A stretch of DNA of 64,000 nt from Prado023 sp963697345 (GTDB taxonomy: Bacteria; Actinomycetota; Actinomycetes; S36-B12; CAIYMF01). The DNA lies in the NCBI GenBank assembly GCA_963697345.1, contig CAVONS010000022.1, forward strand, positions 6,959-70,958. Reading direction: 5' to 3'. Made by a program: the position numbers and the translations under genes. Positions 38,271-47,328 of the stretch are shown piece by piece. Below the pieces are notes generated by a model that worked only from the letters and a program-made list of their open reading frames with translations, had not been told where the DNA came from and did no database searches. Numbering within the stretch: the stretch's first letter is position 1; each line of letters opens with the position of its first letter.

Positions 38271-39256
38271 GGCTGACCCCGCCCCCTGGACCGCTGTCGC
38301 TCGCGCTGCCCGCGGGTCGGGCAGACATCGGCAGGGGCACCCGGCCGACATCGGAGCCCTCGACCGGCGCCACAGCCTCGTGGAAGAGGTCGGCCAGGGA
38401 CGGCGCCTCGTAGCGGAAGGAGGTTACCGGGCCCACGGCAGACGCGGCAGCCAGCAGCTCCTCTGCCGTGACGGTCTCGGGGACCAGCACGTGGGCGCGC
38501 TCGCCCTCGACCCGGACAGTGCCGACCCCGTCCGGAACCCAGGGCGCACCTGAGACCGACACCTCGACGCGCCGGTATCCGGCCCGCGTCCGGATGCTCG
38601 CCAGGTCCCCGGCCGCGACGGTCCGTCCGCCGTTGATGATTGCGACGTCGACGCACAGGTCCTCTACGAGCTCCAGCTGGTGGGACGAGAAGAGGATGGT
38701 GGCGCCGCGGGCCGCAGCCTCGCGCAGGACGGTTCCATCTCGCTGACGCCGACCGGGTCCAAGCCCGAGAACGGCTCGTCGAGGACCAGGACCTGGGGCC
38801 CGTGCGCCAGTGCGGCCGCGGGTGCCACGCTGCTGGTTGCCGTGTGACAACGTCTCGAGGTTGTCCCCGCCCGTTCCGCCCAGGCCCAACTGGTCCAGCC
38901 AGCCCATGGCAGCGTCACGCGCGTCCCGCCGGCCCATTCCAGCCAGCCGCCCGAAGTGCACCAGCTGGGTGATCACCGCCATCTTGGGGTAGAGGCCGCG
39001 CTCTTCGGGCATGTACCCGAACCGGCGCCGGTCGTCGGTCGAGACGGATACGGCCGTCGAGTTCGACTGTTCCACCGTCGGACGCGAGCACCCCCAGCGT
39101 GATTTCCCGCATCGTCGTGGTCTTGCCCGCTCCGTTTCCGCCGACGAAGCCCAGGATCCGCCCCGGCGTGACCCGCAGGCTCAACCCCTGCAGCACGACG
39201 AGGTCGCCGAAGGACTTCTCCAGCCCCTGCACCTGGGCGAGCTCCTGCGCAGCCAC
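38263..39256 (-). CDS. ABC transporter ATPase (NatA-like), at least three frameshifts
   Basis: Reassembled across frames: Walker A FVGGNGAGKTTTMR, Q-loop region RRFGYMPEERGLYPKM, signature LSHGNQQR, Walker B VLVLDEPFSGLDPV, H-loop ATILFSSHQLELVEDLC. The C-terminal domain is typical of NatA-like exporters (YEAPSLADLFHEAV). Frame changes fall near 39055, 38825 and 38735. The GTG at 39256 gives AAQELAQVQGLEKSFG. All motifs are intact, so a working protein is likely once indels are corrected. Confidence 0.82.
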
Positions 39257-39405
39257 GGGCCAAGTCTGGCACCGCATGCCCATCGAGCCTGCGGGCACAA
39301 CCCAGTGCACCCACACGGCTCATGTGCGCTGCGCCGCAGCGATGGAACCTGCGCTCGCGCTACCCTGCCCTCGTCCGGGCCGTGCACCATGCGCCAGGAG
39401 GCTCC

Positions 39406-40082
39406 GTGTCCTACGCCGACTCACTGCTGGCCAACAACGAGCGATTCGTCTATGAGACGCGCAAGCACTGGATCGCCCCCCTGCTGTCGACCGTCACCGG
39501 AACGCTGCTCACGGTCGGCGGGATCGCCGCCATGTTCGGTCGTCTGTTCGCCGACGCGCCCTGGCTGAAGAACCTGTTCCTGTACGGCGGCCTGATCGCG
39601 CTGCTCCTGGGCGTGGCCCTGCTGATCAACGCCTTCGTCAAGTGGTGGTCGGAGCACTACTTCGTGACGAACCAGAAGGTGCTGAAGGTCAGCGGCATCC
39701 TGCGCAAGTCGGCCGAGGGGTCGGCCCTGGACGATCAACGACATCACCCTCCAACAGAGCCTGCTGGGTCGGTGGCTGGGCTACGGGACGCTGAAGGTGC
39801 TCACGGCCGCCGATGAGTCGAACCTCACCTACACCGCGATGCGCGAGCCGATGGAGTTCCGCAAGGCGATCCTGGACGAGAAGCAGACCTTCGAACAGCA
39901 GGACGCCCGGGCGATCGCCGACGCCGTCGGACCAGCCGGCGCCCCCCGGTGCCCCGCCGAGCAGGCCTCCTCCAGTGAGATCGCCGACGCGATCGAGCGT
40001 CTCGCGCAGTTGCGCGACAGCGGGGCGATCACCCCTGAGGACTACGAGGCGAAGAAGACGGGAGCTTCTCGGCCGGATGTAG
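39406..40082 (+). CDS. PH-domain (bPH/DUF304) membrane protein with C-terminal SHOCT motif, frameshifted
   Basis: Starts at a GTG after CAGGAGG: VSYADSLLANNERFVYETRKHW. Two membrane helices follow, then the bacterial PH domain (YFVTNQKVLKVSGILRKS, NDITLQQSLLGRWLGYGTL). A short C-terminal SHOCT helix pair is IERLAQLRDSGAITPEDYEAKK, ending LLGRM at 40082. Shifts lie near 39717 and 40065, and a further shift just before 39800 is likely. SHOCT motifs are thought to mediate oligomerisation. No specific function is known. Confidence 0.75.
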
Positions 40083-40124
40083 CTCACACCGCCCCTTCGG
40101 CCGGGCAGTGCGGCGCGTGCGCGC

Positions 40125-40798
40125 CTAGGGCGACAGCCGCCGGGCCCATGAGGCGCCGTCATCGAGCCCACCCGGCGAGATCCGTCGGTACTCGATCCGG
40201 TCATGCAGCCTGGAGAACCGGCCGACCCAGAACTCGATCGCGTCAGGGACCAGGACGTAGCCACCCCAGTTGTCGGGCATCGGGATCGGCTCGTCGGTCC
40301 CGAAGTGCTGCGCGGTGAGCCCGGCCGCCCTCTTCGTCGAGCTGTGTGCGAGTCACCTCCTGGCTCTGCTGGCTGGCCCAGGCCCCCAACTGGGCGCCGC
40401 GCGGCCGGGGCGCGAAGTACTGCTCGGACTCAGCGCGGGGCAGCCGGTGGGCCTCCCCGCGCACCGCCACCTGACGGTGCATGCCGTGCCACGGGAACAG
40501 CAGTGCCGCCCTGCCGCTCTCGTCGAGATCCCGGCCCTTGCGCGAGCCGTGGTTGGTGAAGAAGCAGAACCCCCGGGCATCAACGACCTTCACGAGCATC
40601 ATGCGCACGGAGGCGTGCCCGCAGACCGTCGACCGTGGCAAGGGTGGCGGCGTTGGGTTCAGGCGGCCCCGCGAGCACGGCGTCGGAGAGCCACGCCTGG
40701 AAGAGGCCCAAGGGGGCCTCCGGGACGCTGTCCACCTCGAAACCCTGGATCGGGGCACGCAGGTACTCGATCCGCTGGACAGGGACTTGCTCGACCAT
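40125..40798 (-). CDS. pdxH: pyridoxamine 5'-phosphate oxidase, two or more frameshifts
   Basis: FMN enzyme completing pyridoxal phosphate synthesis. About 224 residues. N-terminal: PLGLFQAWLSDAVLAGPPEPNA. Central FMN/substrate region: RMMLVKVVDARGFCFFTNHGSRKG, AALLFPWHGMHRQVAVRGEAHR and RPRGAQLGAWASQQSQ. C-terminal: WGGYVLVPDAIEFWVGRFSRLHDR to SWARRLSP. Shifts lie near 40640 and near 40345. It runs divergent from the citrate synthase locus with 126 bp between. Confidence 0.85.
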
Positions 40799-40924
40799 GG
40801 CTCCAGTATCGACCCGACGAGCCACGTCGGGTGTGGTCCGAGGCGGGGGGCGCGGCCACACGCAGGCCCATCATCGGGGAGAATGGCCGATGTCCACGTC
40901 CCCGCATGCGCGCAGGAGTGCTCC

Positions 40925-42074
40925 ATGACCGACTTCGTACCCGGTCTCGAGGGTAGTCGTCGCGCTTCCAAACGGAGATCGCCGAACCCGACAAGGAAGG
41001 TGGTTGGTCTGCGATACCGGGGCGTCGATCGAAGACCTCGTGGGCCACGTCCTCGGCAACGTCTGGGTCTCGCTGGTCGACGTGCCTTCAACCGGTCCGC
41101 CTGCTGCTGAGCCCTTCCGCATCCCGCGGACCGCGACATCCGGGTCGACGTGCAGTTCCTGCACCTCGCCATCTCGCCCGCCGTCTGGGCGAAATCGTCC
41201 TCGACATCGATGAGGCATACTGCGCGGGACGACCTGGGCGCGGCGGCGATGGCGCTGTCGACGTGGCCGAGTCCGCGCGGCCAGGGACGGCCGATGGTCC
41301 TGTACAGCGAGATCGACAAGGCGGAATCCGTGGCGCAGCGGTTCATGATCCGCTGGCGGGGCGAGTCCTACCCGGCGCGACGCCCAGGCCGTCGACGCTA
41401 CTGGGACTTCGGCCGCGAGCACGGCCGGAACGCCTCGACCTTCAGACCGCCGGGGTGATCGTCTGACGGGCGCGGATGCTGCCGCGGGCCGCTGCGTGGT
41501 CGGCGCGATGTCGAGCCGCTGTACGGCGGGGCGCCGTCCCGGGAGCTGGCATGATCGAGGAGATCGAGTGGACTGGTGACGTGGGGGCGATGCCAAGAAG
41601 GCGCGCTGGACAGGGGCGCAGTGGTCGCATGGGCTTCGGTCGACCGCGTGTACCGCGCGGAGGAAACCGTGGCGCGGGTGCTGCGGCGTACGGCGCGGGA
41701 GCTGGGCGGCGCTGTGCCACGAGGTGGCTGAAGGCGATGGAGAAGGCTGGCCGGAGGAGCTGCGTGCCGCCGCCTGGACCGGGTGCTGGCGACGGACGTC
41801 GGTAGTTCTGGGGGGCGATGGTGCTGGACTCGTGGTAGGTCCGGCGACATGTTCACCTCGACGTCCACGTGCGCCACCCTGGCCGCCTGGTCCGGACACC
41901 TCGAGCAGAAGCGCACGGCCGCGCCGGGCCGCCTCGGCCCGGTACCAGGTCCAGGCCACGCGCCACCCCGAGGACGTCACAGGCTGGCAGGACTGGATGC
42001 TCAACCCGTACGACGGTGCCCTGCCGCCACTTGCCCAGCGGCTGCACTACCCGGGATACCCGGACCGGATCTGA
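40925..42074 (+). pseudogene. citrate synthase (type 2-like) locus, broken by many frameshifts
   Basis: Segments in all three frames line up in order with actinobacterial citrate synthase 2: MTDFVPGLEG, VVAFQTEIAEPDKEGG, RYRGVDIEDLVGHV, GNVW, VAQRFMIRWRGESYP, EHGRNASTF, GMIEEIEWTGD, MGFGHRVYRAEE (the active-site His segment), VLRRTARELGA, FTSTSTCATLAAWSGHLEQKRT and SARYQVQATRHPEDV. Total length (about 1150 bp) matches a whole gene. At least eight indels are needed to restore it, several times the density in neighbouring genes. It is either a recently dead gene or a stretch of very poor sequence. Confidence 0.72.
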
Positions 42075-42148
42075 TCCCTGCGCACCCGGCCGGGTGCGCA
42101 GCGCGCCCCCCACGACACCCACCACACCAGCCCACGAAGGACACCACG

Positions 42149-43216
42149 GTGAGCACCACCCCTGACCCGACGACCATCACGATCCCCGCCGGAGGCTTCT
42201 TCGCGCTGCCCGACGGCTACGAGGTGCTGCTGGGCAACGGCGGGTCGACAGCGTTCTGGGACGCCGCCACCTTCGGCCTGATCAACGACCGCGCCCAGTT
42301 CCTGACGTTCGGGGAGTTCGGCTCCAAGTTCGCCAAGGCCGCCCGGACCGCCCCGCACCTCGGCGAGCCGACCGTGATCACCTCGGACCCGGGAAGCGCC
42401 CCGGTGTTCAGCGCCGAGCCCGGCATCGACCTGTACGCCAGCCCGCACAACGAGACGTCGACCGGCGTGGCCATCACCCCGACCCGCGTACGTGGCGCCG
42501 ACGAGGGCGCCCTCATGGCATTCGATGCCACGTCGGCCGCCGGCGGCCTGGCCGTGGACCCGACCCAGTTCGACGCCTACTACTTCGCCCCACAGAAGTG
42601 CTTCGCCTCCGACGGCGGGCTGTGGTTCGCGCTGGTCAGCCCGGCAGCGATCGAGCGGATCGAGGCGATCGCCGCCTCGGGCCGCTGGGTGCCGGCGTTC
42701 CTCGACCTCAAGATCGCCCTGGACAACTCCCGGCTGGACCAGACTTACAACACCCCCGCCCTGGCCACGATCCTGATGATGGCTGAGCAGACCGACTGGT
42801 TCAACGAGCAGGGCGGCATGGCGTGGACCACCGCGCGCACGGCGCAGTCCGCGGGGAACCTCTACGGCTGGGCCGAGGCATCGTCCTACGCGACCCCCTA
42901 CGTCAACGATCCGGCACTGCGCAGCAACGTGGTCGGCACGATCGACTTCGACGACTCGATCGACGCCTCGGCCGTGGCCAAGGTCCTTCGCGCCAACGGC
43001 GTCGTGGACACCGAGCCGTATCGCAAGCTGGGCCGCAACCAGCTCCGGATCGCGATGTTCCCGTCAGTGTCCCCCGACGACGTCGCGGCCCTGACTCGGT
43101 GCATCGATCACGTGGTGTCCGAGCGGCCTGAGTTCAGGACCAGGCCGAGGCGACCTGCTTGGTGTAGCCGCGCCCCAGCACCTTGCTCAGGACGAGGAGG
43201 ACAGGCCCCGGCATGA
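42149..43216 (+). CDS. serC: phosphoserine aminotransferase SerC with an N-terminal internal deletion
   Basis: PLP enzyme of serine synthesis. From FALPDGYEVLLGNGGSTAFWD to DTEPYRKLGRNQLRIAMFPS it closely follows actinobacterial SerC. The PLP Lys is in DAYYFAPQKCFASDGGLW. Family members have about 50 residues (DGRFG.GPSKV ... GTSHRQAP ...) between the N-terminal IPA and FALPDGYEV. Here IPAGG joins directly to FFALPDGYEV, so that part is missing in frame. Homologues end at about CIDHVV plus a few residues; as read the frame continues to 43216 over the convergent hemerythrin gene, suggesting an indel near 43125. GTG 42149 follows GAAGGA. Confidence 0.82.
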   Translation: MSTTPDPTTITIPAGGFFALPDGYEVLLGNGGSTAFWDAATFGLINDRAQFLTFGEFGSKFAKAARTAPHLGEPTVITSDPGSAPVFSAEPGIDLYASPHNETSTGVAITPTRVRGADEGALMAFDATSAAGGLAVDPTQFDAYYFAPQKCFASDGGLWFALVSPAAIERIEAIAASGRWVPAFLDLKIALDNSRLDQTYNTPALATILMMAEQTDWFNEQGGMAWTTARTAQSAGNLYGWAEASSYATPYVNDPALRSNVVGTIDFDDSIDASAVAKVLRANGVVDTEPYRKLGRNQLRIAMFPSVSPDDVAALTRCIDHVVSERPEFRTRPRRPAWCSRAPAPCSGRGGQAPA

Positions 43217-43764
43217 CCGAGCGCAGGGAGGGCAGCTCATCGGCCGTCGCACCGTCCTGGATCCACGCGAAGAACCATCCGGCGTGGTGGGCGGGACCAG
43301 GCGCAGCTTCTTCTCAACGTCCTTCCACTGGGGCGACTTCATGTAGGGCGCCATGAGCGGTTCGAGCTCATTCTCCTCGTGATCCAGGTGCTGGTCGACG
43401 ACAGTCGCCGCGTTCGCCACCACGTCTGCGGCCCGGGCGGCGCCGGCACCCGATGCAGCCGAGCACGCGCGCCGATCGCGGTAGCCGACTCACTCAGCGC
43501 GTTGGCCAGGGCCTCGTGCTCGGACTCCATCGCGGCCAGCAGCTCAGGGTCGATCCCGACGGATTCCAGCCACGGCCACACGTAGGTGTCCTCACCCTCG
43601 TGGTGACGCGTGAGCTGGTCGGACAGGTTGTCCCAGGTCCGCTGGATCTGATCTGCCCGGTCGCGATCTCCATCAGGCATCACACGCAGGCCCCCCTCGA
43701 TGCGGGTGAGGTCGCGACGCACCGCGTGGTGGATGAGGCGGTTCATGGTCATGTGTTCGTCCAT
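43134..43764 (-). CDS. hemerythrin HHE-domain protein, two frameshifts
   Basis: About 209 residues. The di-iron ligand pattern includes LIHHAVRRDLTRIEGGL, QLTRHHEGEDTYVWPWL, MESEHEALANAL and VVDQHLDHEENELEPLM. The C-terminus, AWIQDGATADELPSLRSVMPG to GYTKQVASAWS, is recovered after shifts near 43455 and 43290. HHE proteins bind O2, NO or iron; near a nitrate respiration block NO handling is conceivable but unproven. Its end overlaps the serC reading frame. Confidence 0.82.
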
Positions 43765-43802
43765 CCGCGCAGCCTAGCGAGCCTGGATGCGCCGGAACAG
43801 GG

Positions 43803-44837
43803 TCAGCGCCGGGCCCGGCGGCGCCGGCGCCTCGACCGGCTCACCAGCACGAGGGCGACCAGACCGGCCAGCACGAGGGCGCCGATGCGCACGTAGGGGT
43901 AGATGTCGAAGCCCGCGACGCGCGGGAGCCTCCCGGCGATCCCGCCGTCGGTACCCAACGCGGTCCCCGGGATGTCGACCTGGATCAGCTGCCCCGTGCG
44001 CTCGGAGGCCACGATCAGGCCCTGTCCGTCAGCGGTCCACGTGACGGCCTCACCCTGGGGCTGCAGCGGCAGGCCGAAGCGCGCCTCCGCCTCCCCGGGG
44101 GGCCTGCCGCTGAACACCTCGGCCGAGAGGTAGTCCCGCACGACATAGCGCTTGCCGTTGGGGGCCATGGCCGCATCGGTGACCTGGGACCGCGCGTCCC
44201 CGACGCGCTTGGCCCGCATCGGTGTCTGCGCCGGACTCATCGGGCTGGGCAGCTTGTAGAGCCCGCCCACGCCGTCCTCCTTGCTGATCACCCAGAGCCG
44301 TTCCTTCTTCGGGTCGGCGATCAGCGCCTCGGCATCGCGGGCACCGTCCGGGTAGGTGAAACGGTAGGTCGTGACTGGCACCCGGGCATCCGCGAGCTCG
44401 GCCGGCTCGATCACCTTGTGGATGCGGACATATGGCCACGCCTCCTGGTTGTCCCCGATGTCGGCCACCCAGATCACGTCGTTGCCCTGCGCGTCACGGC
44501 CCACGGCCAGGGCCTCGTGGTCGCGGGCAGGGGTGTCCAGCAGGGTCAGCTCGGCCCGGATGGAGCAGTCCGTGGTGTCCAGCGCGTACAGGTACGGACC
44601 GCCGCCGGAGTCGTTGGTCACCCAGAGGGTGTCGTCATGCTTGCGGGAGAGCGCGATACCACTGACCTCGCCGAGCTCGACGGAGTCGAAGGTGCACAGC
44701 ACCTCATCCTCGACACCCAGAACCGCAGGGACACTGACTGGGACACCGGTCGAGTGTGGTGCTGGCCCGGCGAGGAGGGCCCCGGCCAGACCCAGGGACC
44801 CCGCGCCGATCCACGCACGTGCGAGCACCCGCCGCAT
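43803..44837 (-). CDS. secreted beta-propeller-like protein with C-terminal membrane anchor
   Basis: 344 residues. MRRVLARAWIGAGSLGLAGALLAG is an export signal. The body has repeated strand motifs typical of a propeller or esterase-like/phytase-like fold: VSGIALSRKHDDTLWVTNDSG, DHEALAVGRDAQGNDVIWVADIGDN, DAEALIADPKKERLWVISKEDG, GEAVTWTADGQGLIVASE. One helix (IGALVLAGLVALVLV) and an Arg-rich tail close the protein. It is likely held outside the membrane. Two bases separate it from the DUF2530 gene, so they are probably cotranscribed. Function unknown. Confidence 0.78.
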   Translation of the reverse strand: MRRVLARAWIGAGSLGLAGALLAGPAPHSTGVPVSVPAVLGVEDEVLCTFDSVELGEVSGIALSRKHDDTLWVTNDSGGGPYLYALDTTDCSIRAELTLLDTPARDHEALAVGRDAQGNDVIWVADIGDNQEAWPYVRIHKVIEPAELADARVPVTTYRFTYPDGARDAEALIADPKKERLWVISKEDGVGGLYKLPSPMSPAQTPMRAKRVGDARSQVTDAAMAPNGKRYVVRDYLSAEVFSGRPPGEAEARFGLPLQPQGEAVTWTADGQGLIVASERTGQLIQVDIPGTALGTDGGIAGRLPRVAGFDIYPYVRIGALVLAGLVALVLVSRSRRRRRRARR

Positions 44838-44839
44838 GG

Positions 44840-45217
44840 TCAAGCGGTCGGTCCCGCGACATCCCGATCCCGGACCGCGGGGTCTGCGGGACCGCCGGCA
44901 GGTCCGGCGGACGGGGCGTCGGACGGTGTGTGGGCTGAGGGGGTGTGGCCTGACGGGGTGTCGGCGGCGCTGGCGGACGCCTGCTCGCGGGCTCGGCGGT
45001 TGGCGGCGCGCTTGGCGAAGATCGCCCACTCCACGAAGCCGATCAGCACGCCCGCAAGACAGCTGAGCAGCCACCACTCGGTCCCCTGGTCGGCGAGGTC
45101 CGCACGCCGGAGGAGCAGCACGACCCCGACCAGCGCCCACAGGGTCAGGCCGACCCAGAGGGCTCCGATCCCGTCATCGGGGACCGGCTCCAACTCAAGC
45201 GGCTCGGACCCGGACAT
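44840..45217 (-). CDS. DUF2530 membrane protein
   Basis: 125 residues. Two membrane helices (GALWVGLTLWALVGVVLLL and WWLLSCLAGVLIGFVEWAIF) precede a long Ala/Pro/Ser-rich, probably disordered C-terminal tail. The pattern and its place beside DUF3027 match the actinobacterial DUF2530 family of unknown role. The ATG at 45217 is preferred over the upstream ATG at 45223. Confidence 0.75.
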   Translation of the reverse strand: MSGSEPLELEPVPDDGIGALWVGLTLWALVGVVLLLRRADLADQGTEWWLLSCLAGVLIGFVEWAIFAKRAANRRAREQASASAADTPSGHTPSAHTPSDAPSAGPAGGPADPAVRDRDVAGPTA

Positions 45218-45253
45218 GAGCACAACCCTAACCCGGTTCGGGTCGCAGCAGGA

Positions 45254-45337
45254 TCAGCGCAGTGCGGCCAGAACCGTGATCGTGACCAGCCCCACCAGCA
45301 CAGCCAGGGTGAGGATTCGTCGGGCCCGAGGGTCCAT
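45254..45337 (-). CDS. 27-residue single-helix membrane microprotein
   Basis: The ATG at 45337 begins three bases after the DUF3027 stop: MDPRARRILTLAVLVGLVTI, then TVLAALR and stop. A basic N-terminus followed by one hydrophobic helix is coding-like, and it lies in a same-strand gap between DUF3027 and DUF2530. No family is recognised; it could be a chance ORF. Confidence 0.5.
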   Translation of the reverse strand: MDPRARRILTLAVLVGLVTITVLAALR

Positions 45338-45340
45338 CGC

Positions 45341-46075
45341 TCAGGTCCGCGGCTGGTCCGGGGCGACCTCGGAGTGGGCACCACAGCCGAAGGTGAGCGC
45401 CACCACCCGGCCATCCGCCGGAGACATCCCGTTCGCGCAGAGGCCGAAGGCCGAACCGGTCGGCCCGCCGATCGGCAGCAGGAACCCGCAGGTGCTGCAC
45501 GGCGCGGGCGCCGAGCGAGCCATCGGCGTCCTGGGTCCGGTGTCCCCCTCAAGCCAGCGAGTGGTCGCGTCGTCGCGGCCCTCCGGCGAGAGCACGCGGC
45601 GCCTTCCGATGCCCAGCTCCCACCCCCTCGGCCGCAAGCCGGGCTCGTCGGAGGCAGCCGCCAGGTCGTCCAGGCCCGACCAACCGGGGGACAGCCGCGG
45701 ATCGTCGTCGGAGGTGGGCAGCACATCGCCCACCCCGAGGTCGCCGGGCTCGAGTCGCTGGCTCCACGGGACCCACTCCGGGGCGACCAGTGCATCGGAC
45801 CCGGGCAGCATCGCGATCTCATCAACGGTCGCGGTCCGGGCTCGGGGGGCGCGGGCGACCGTCACGGCCCACTCCCACCCCCGATAGCCGGGCGCCCGGG
45901 ACTCGAAGCGGTGGGTCACCACGCGCTCGGCCTCCGCGACCACGGACAGGTGCTCTCCCACGTGGTCAGCCGGCACCAGTTCCAGGATCGCCGCGTGGGC
46001 CATCTCGACGGCATCACGGCACACGGCATCCATCGGCGCCGATCGGCGCGGACGCGTGGTCACGCTCTCGGTCAT
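45341..46075 (-). CDS. DUF3027 protein
   Basis: 244 residues. The core matches DUF3027, an actinobacterial family near cold-shock and helicase genes: MDAVCRDAVEMAHAAILELVP, GYRGWEWAVTVARAPRART and LVAPEWVPWSQRLEPGDLGVGD. The C-terminal cysteines in CSTCGFLLPIGG, FGLCANGM and FGCGAHSE could bind a metal such as zinc. The ATG at 46075 has GGGAAG upstream. Function unknown. Confidence 0.82.
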   Translation of the reverse strand: MTESVTTRPRRSAPMDAVCRDAVEMAHAAILELVPADHVGEHLSVVAEAERVVTHRFESRAPGYRGWEWAVTVARAPRARTATVDEIAMLPGSDALVAPEWVPWSQRLEPGDLGVGDVLPTSDDDPRLSPGWSGLDDLAAASDEPGLRPRGWELGIGRRRVLSPEGRDDATTRWLEGDTGPRTPMARSAPAPCSTCGFLLPIGGPTGSAFGLCANGMSPADGRVVALTFGCGAHSEVAPDQPRT

Positions 46076-46149
46076 GGGTCTTCCCGGGTTGCCCTGTCCG
46101 ACCAACGGCCGGGTGGGGCGGATCGCCACCACGCAGATAGGCTACCCCC

Positions 46150-46614
46150 ATGAAGTCGCCGCGCCGTTCCCTGGCGATCGCCCTCGTCGCCCTGTCCCCC
46201 CTCATCCTGGCCGGCTGTGAGAAGCCCTACCCCGGTGTCACGGTGTGGTCGGGCACTTCCAGCCAGCATGAGCCGGCGCTCTGCTGGCAGCCCGAAGAGG
46301 TCGGCGGGCTCACGCCCAACGAGTGCGCCGCGGACGTCGTGGAGACCGCCGGATCCGGGCAGGGCATCGCCATCATCGAGGTCTCCCCCGGTGACACCGT
46401 CGGCATCTCGGTCGACCCGGTCGTGGCCGAGGCCGGGTGGTCGGCACAGATCGCCGGCCAGTCGCTGGCCACGGGGATCACCGACACCTACTACCGCTTC
46501 ACGTTCCCGGAGCAGGTCGCCACCGAAGGGACCGGGTTCACGCTGCAGGTGATCGCCGCAGCCCAGCCCAACGGCGCCCGCGGCTACTGGTTCTTCCAGC
46601 TCGTCCCGCGCTGA
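46150..46614 (+). CDS. small lipoprotein (DUF2771-like)
   Basis: 154 residues. The signal peptide ends at lipobox LAGC (Cys23), so it is probably anchored outside the membrane. The mature part is beta-rich with two further cysteines (ALCWQPE and NECAADV) that could form a disulfide. It resembles the actinobacterial DUF2771 lipoproteins found in this neighbourhood, but I am not certain of the family. Divergent from DUF3027; the cold-shock gene follows 80 bp later. Confidence 0.7.
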   Translation: MKSPRRSLAIALVALSPLILAGCEKPYPGVTVWSGTSSQHEPALCWQPEEVGGLTPNECAADVVETAGSGQGIAIIEVSPGDTVGISVDPVVAEAGWSAQIAGQSLATGITDTYYRFTFPEQVATEGTGFTLQVIAAAQPNGARGYWFFQLVPR

Positions 46615-46694
46615 GCGCAGCCCCAGCGATTGGGGGCCCGGAGCACGTCGGGCGTAGTCTGGTCATTTCACGATCCACCCACCAGGAGTTCACA

Positions 46695-47078
46695 GTGCCC
46701 ACCGGCAAGGTCAAGTGGTACGACACGGAGAAGGGCTTCGGCTTCCTCACCTCCGACGAGGGCGACGACGTGTTCGTCCACGGCAACTCGCTGCCCGCCG
46801 GCGTGACCAGCCTCAAGGGCGGGACGCGCGTCGAGTTCGGCGTCGTCGACGGCAAGAAGGGCAAGACCGCGCTCTCCCTGCACGTCCTCGAGCCCACCGC
46901 CTCGGTGGCGAAGGCCAAGCGCAAGCCCGCCGAGGAGATGTCGATCATCGTCGAGACCCTCATCAAGCTGCTCGATGACGTCGGCAACGACCTGCGCAAG
47001 GGCCGCTACCCCGCTGATACCAAGGGTTCCAAGGTCGCCACGGTCCTGCGTGCGGTGGCCGACGACCTCGATGCCTGA
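46695..47078 (+). CDS. cold-shock domain protein with C-terminal extension
   Basis: 127 residues, about 60 longer than a plain Csp. The cold-shock domain occupies residues 1-65: GKVKWYDTEKGFGFL (RNP1 type) and DDVFVHGNSL (RNP2). The extension has AKAKRKPAEEMSIIVETLIK and a helical end (VATVLRAVADDLDA). A GTG start lies behind CCAGGAG. It should bind single-stranded RNA or DNA. Its stop overlaps the next frame by eight bases. Confidence 0.9.
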   Translation: MPTGKVKWYDTEKGFGFLTSDEGDDVFVHGNSLPAGVTSLKGGTRVEFGVVDGKKGKTALSLHVLEPTASVAKAKRKPAEEMSIIVETLIKLLDDVGNDLRKGRYPADTKGSKVATVLRAVADDLDA

Positions 47079-47328
47079 GCAGGCCCCGGGCCCCGGCGAC
47101 AGACTGCTGCGGGCCGGGGTGGCAGTGACGGGCCTCGGGATGGCGCTGACGCTGGTCGCCATGCTTCCCCTGGTCACTGATCTCGAGCTGCCCAGCGCGT
47201 TCTGGTGGCTGTCCATGCTCACGGGCGTCGGACTGGGCATGATCATCGTCGGCCTGGCCCGCAACGGCCGCTCGTCGCTCCCGGTCCCAGACGGCCGCCA
47301 GAGCGACGCTGGACTGATCGGGGCGGCC
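47071..47328 (+). CDS. two-helix membrane protein, read in frame with the next gene
   Basis: MPEQAPGPGDRLLRAGVAV opens about 70 residues with two hydrophobic helices (GLGMALTLVAMLPLV and FWWLSMLTGVGLGMIIVGLA). As read there is no stop before the helicase-associated protein begins, so this is either a natural fusion or a separate small gene whose stop is hidden by an indel. I place the boundary at the first likely Met of the next protein. Confidence 0.5.

Noticed and set aside
44418..45887. 489-codon plus frame opposite the propeller, DUF2530 and DUF3027 genes
   Set aside because: The minus genes have signal peptide, membrane helices and known family cores; the plus frame has none.
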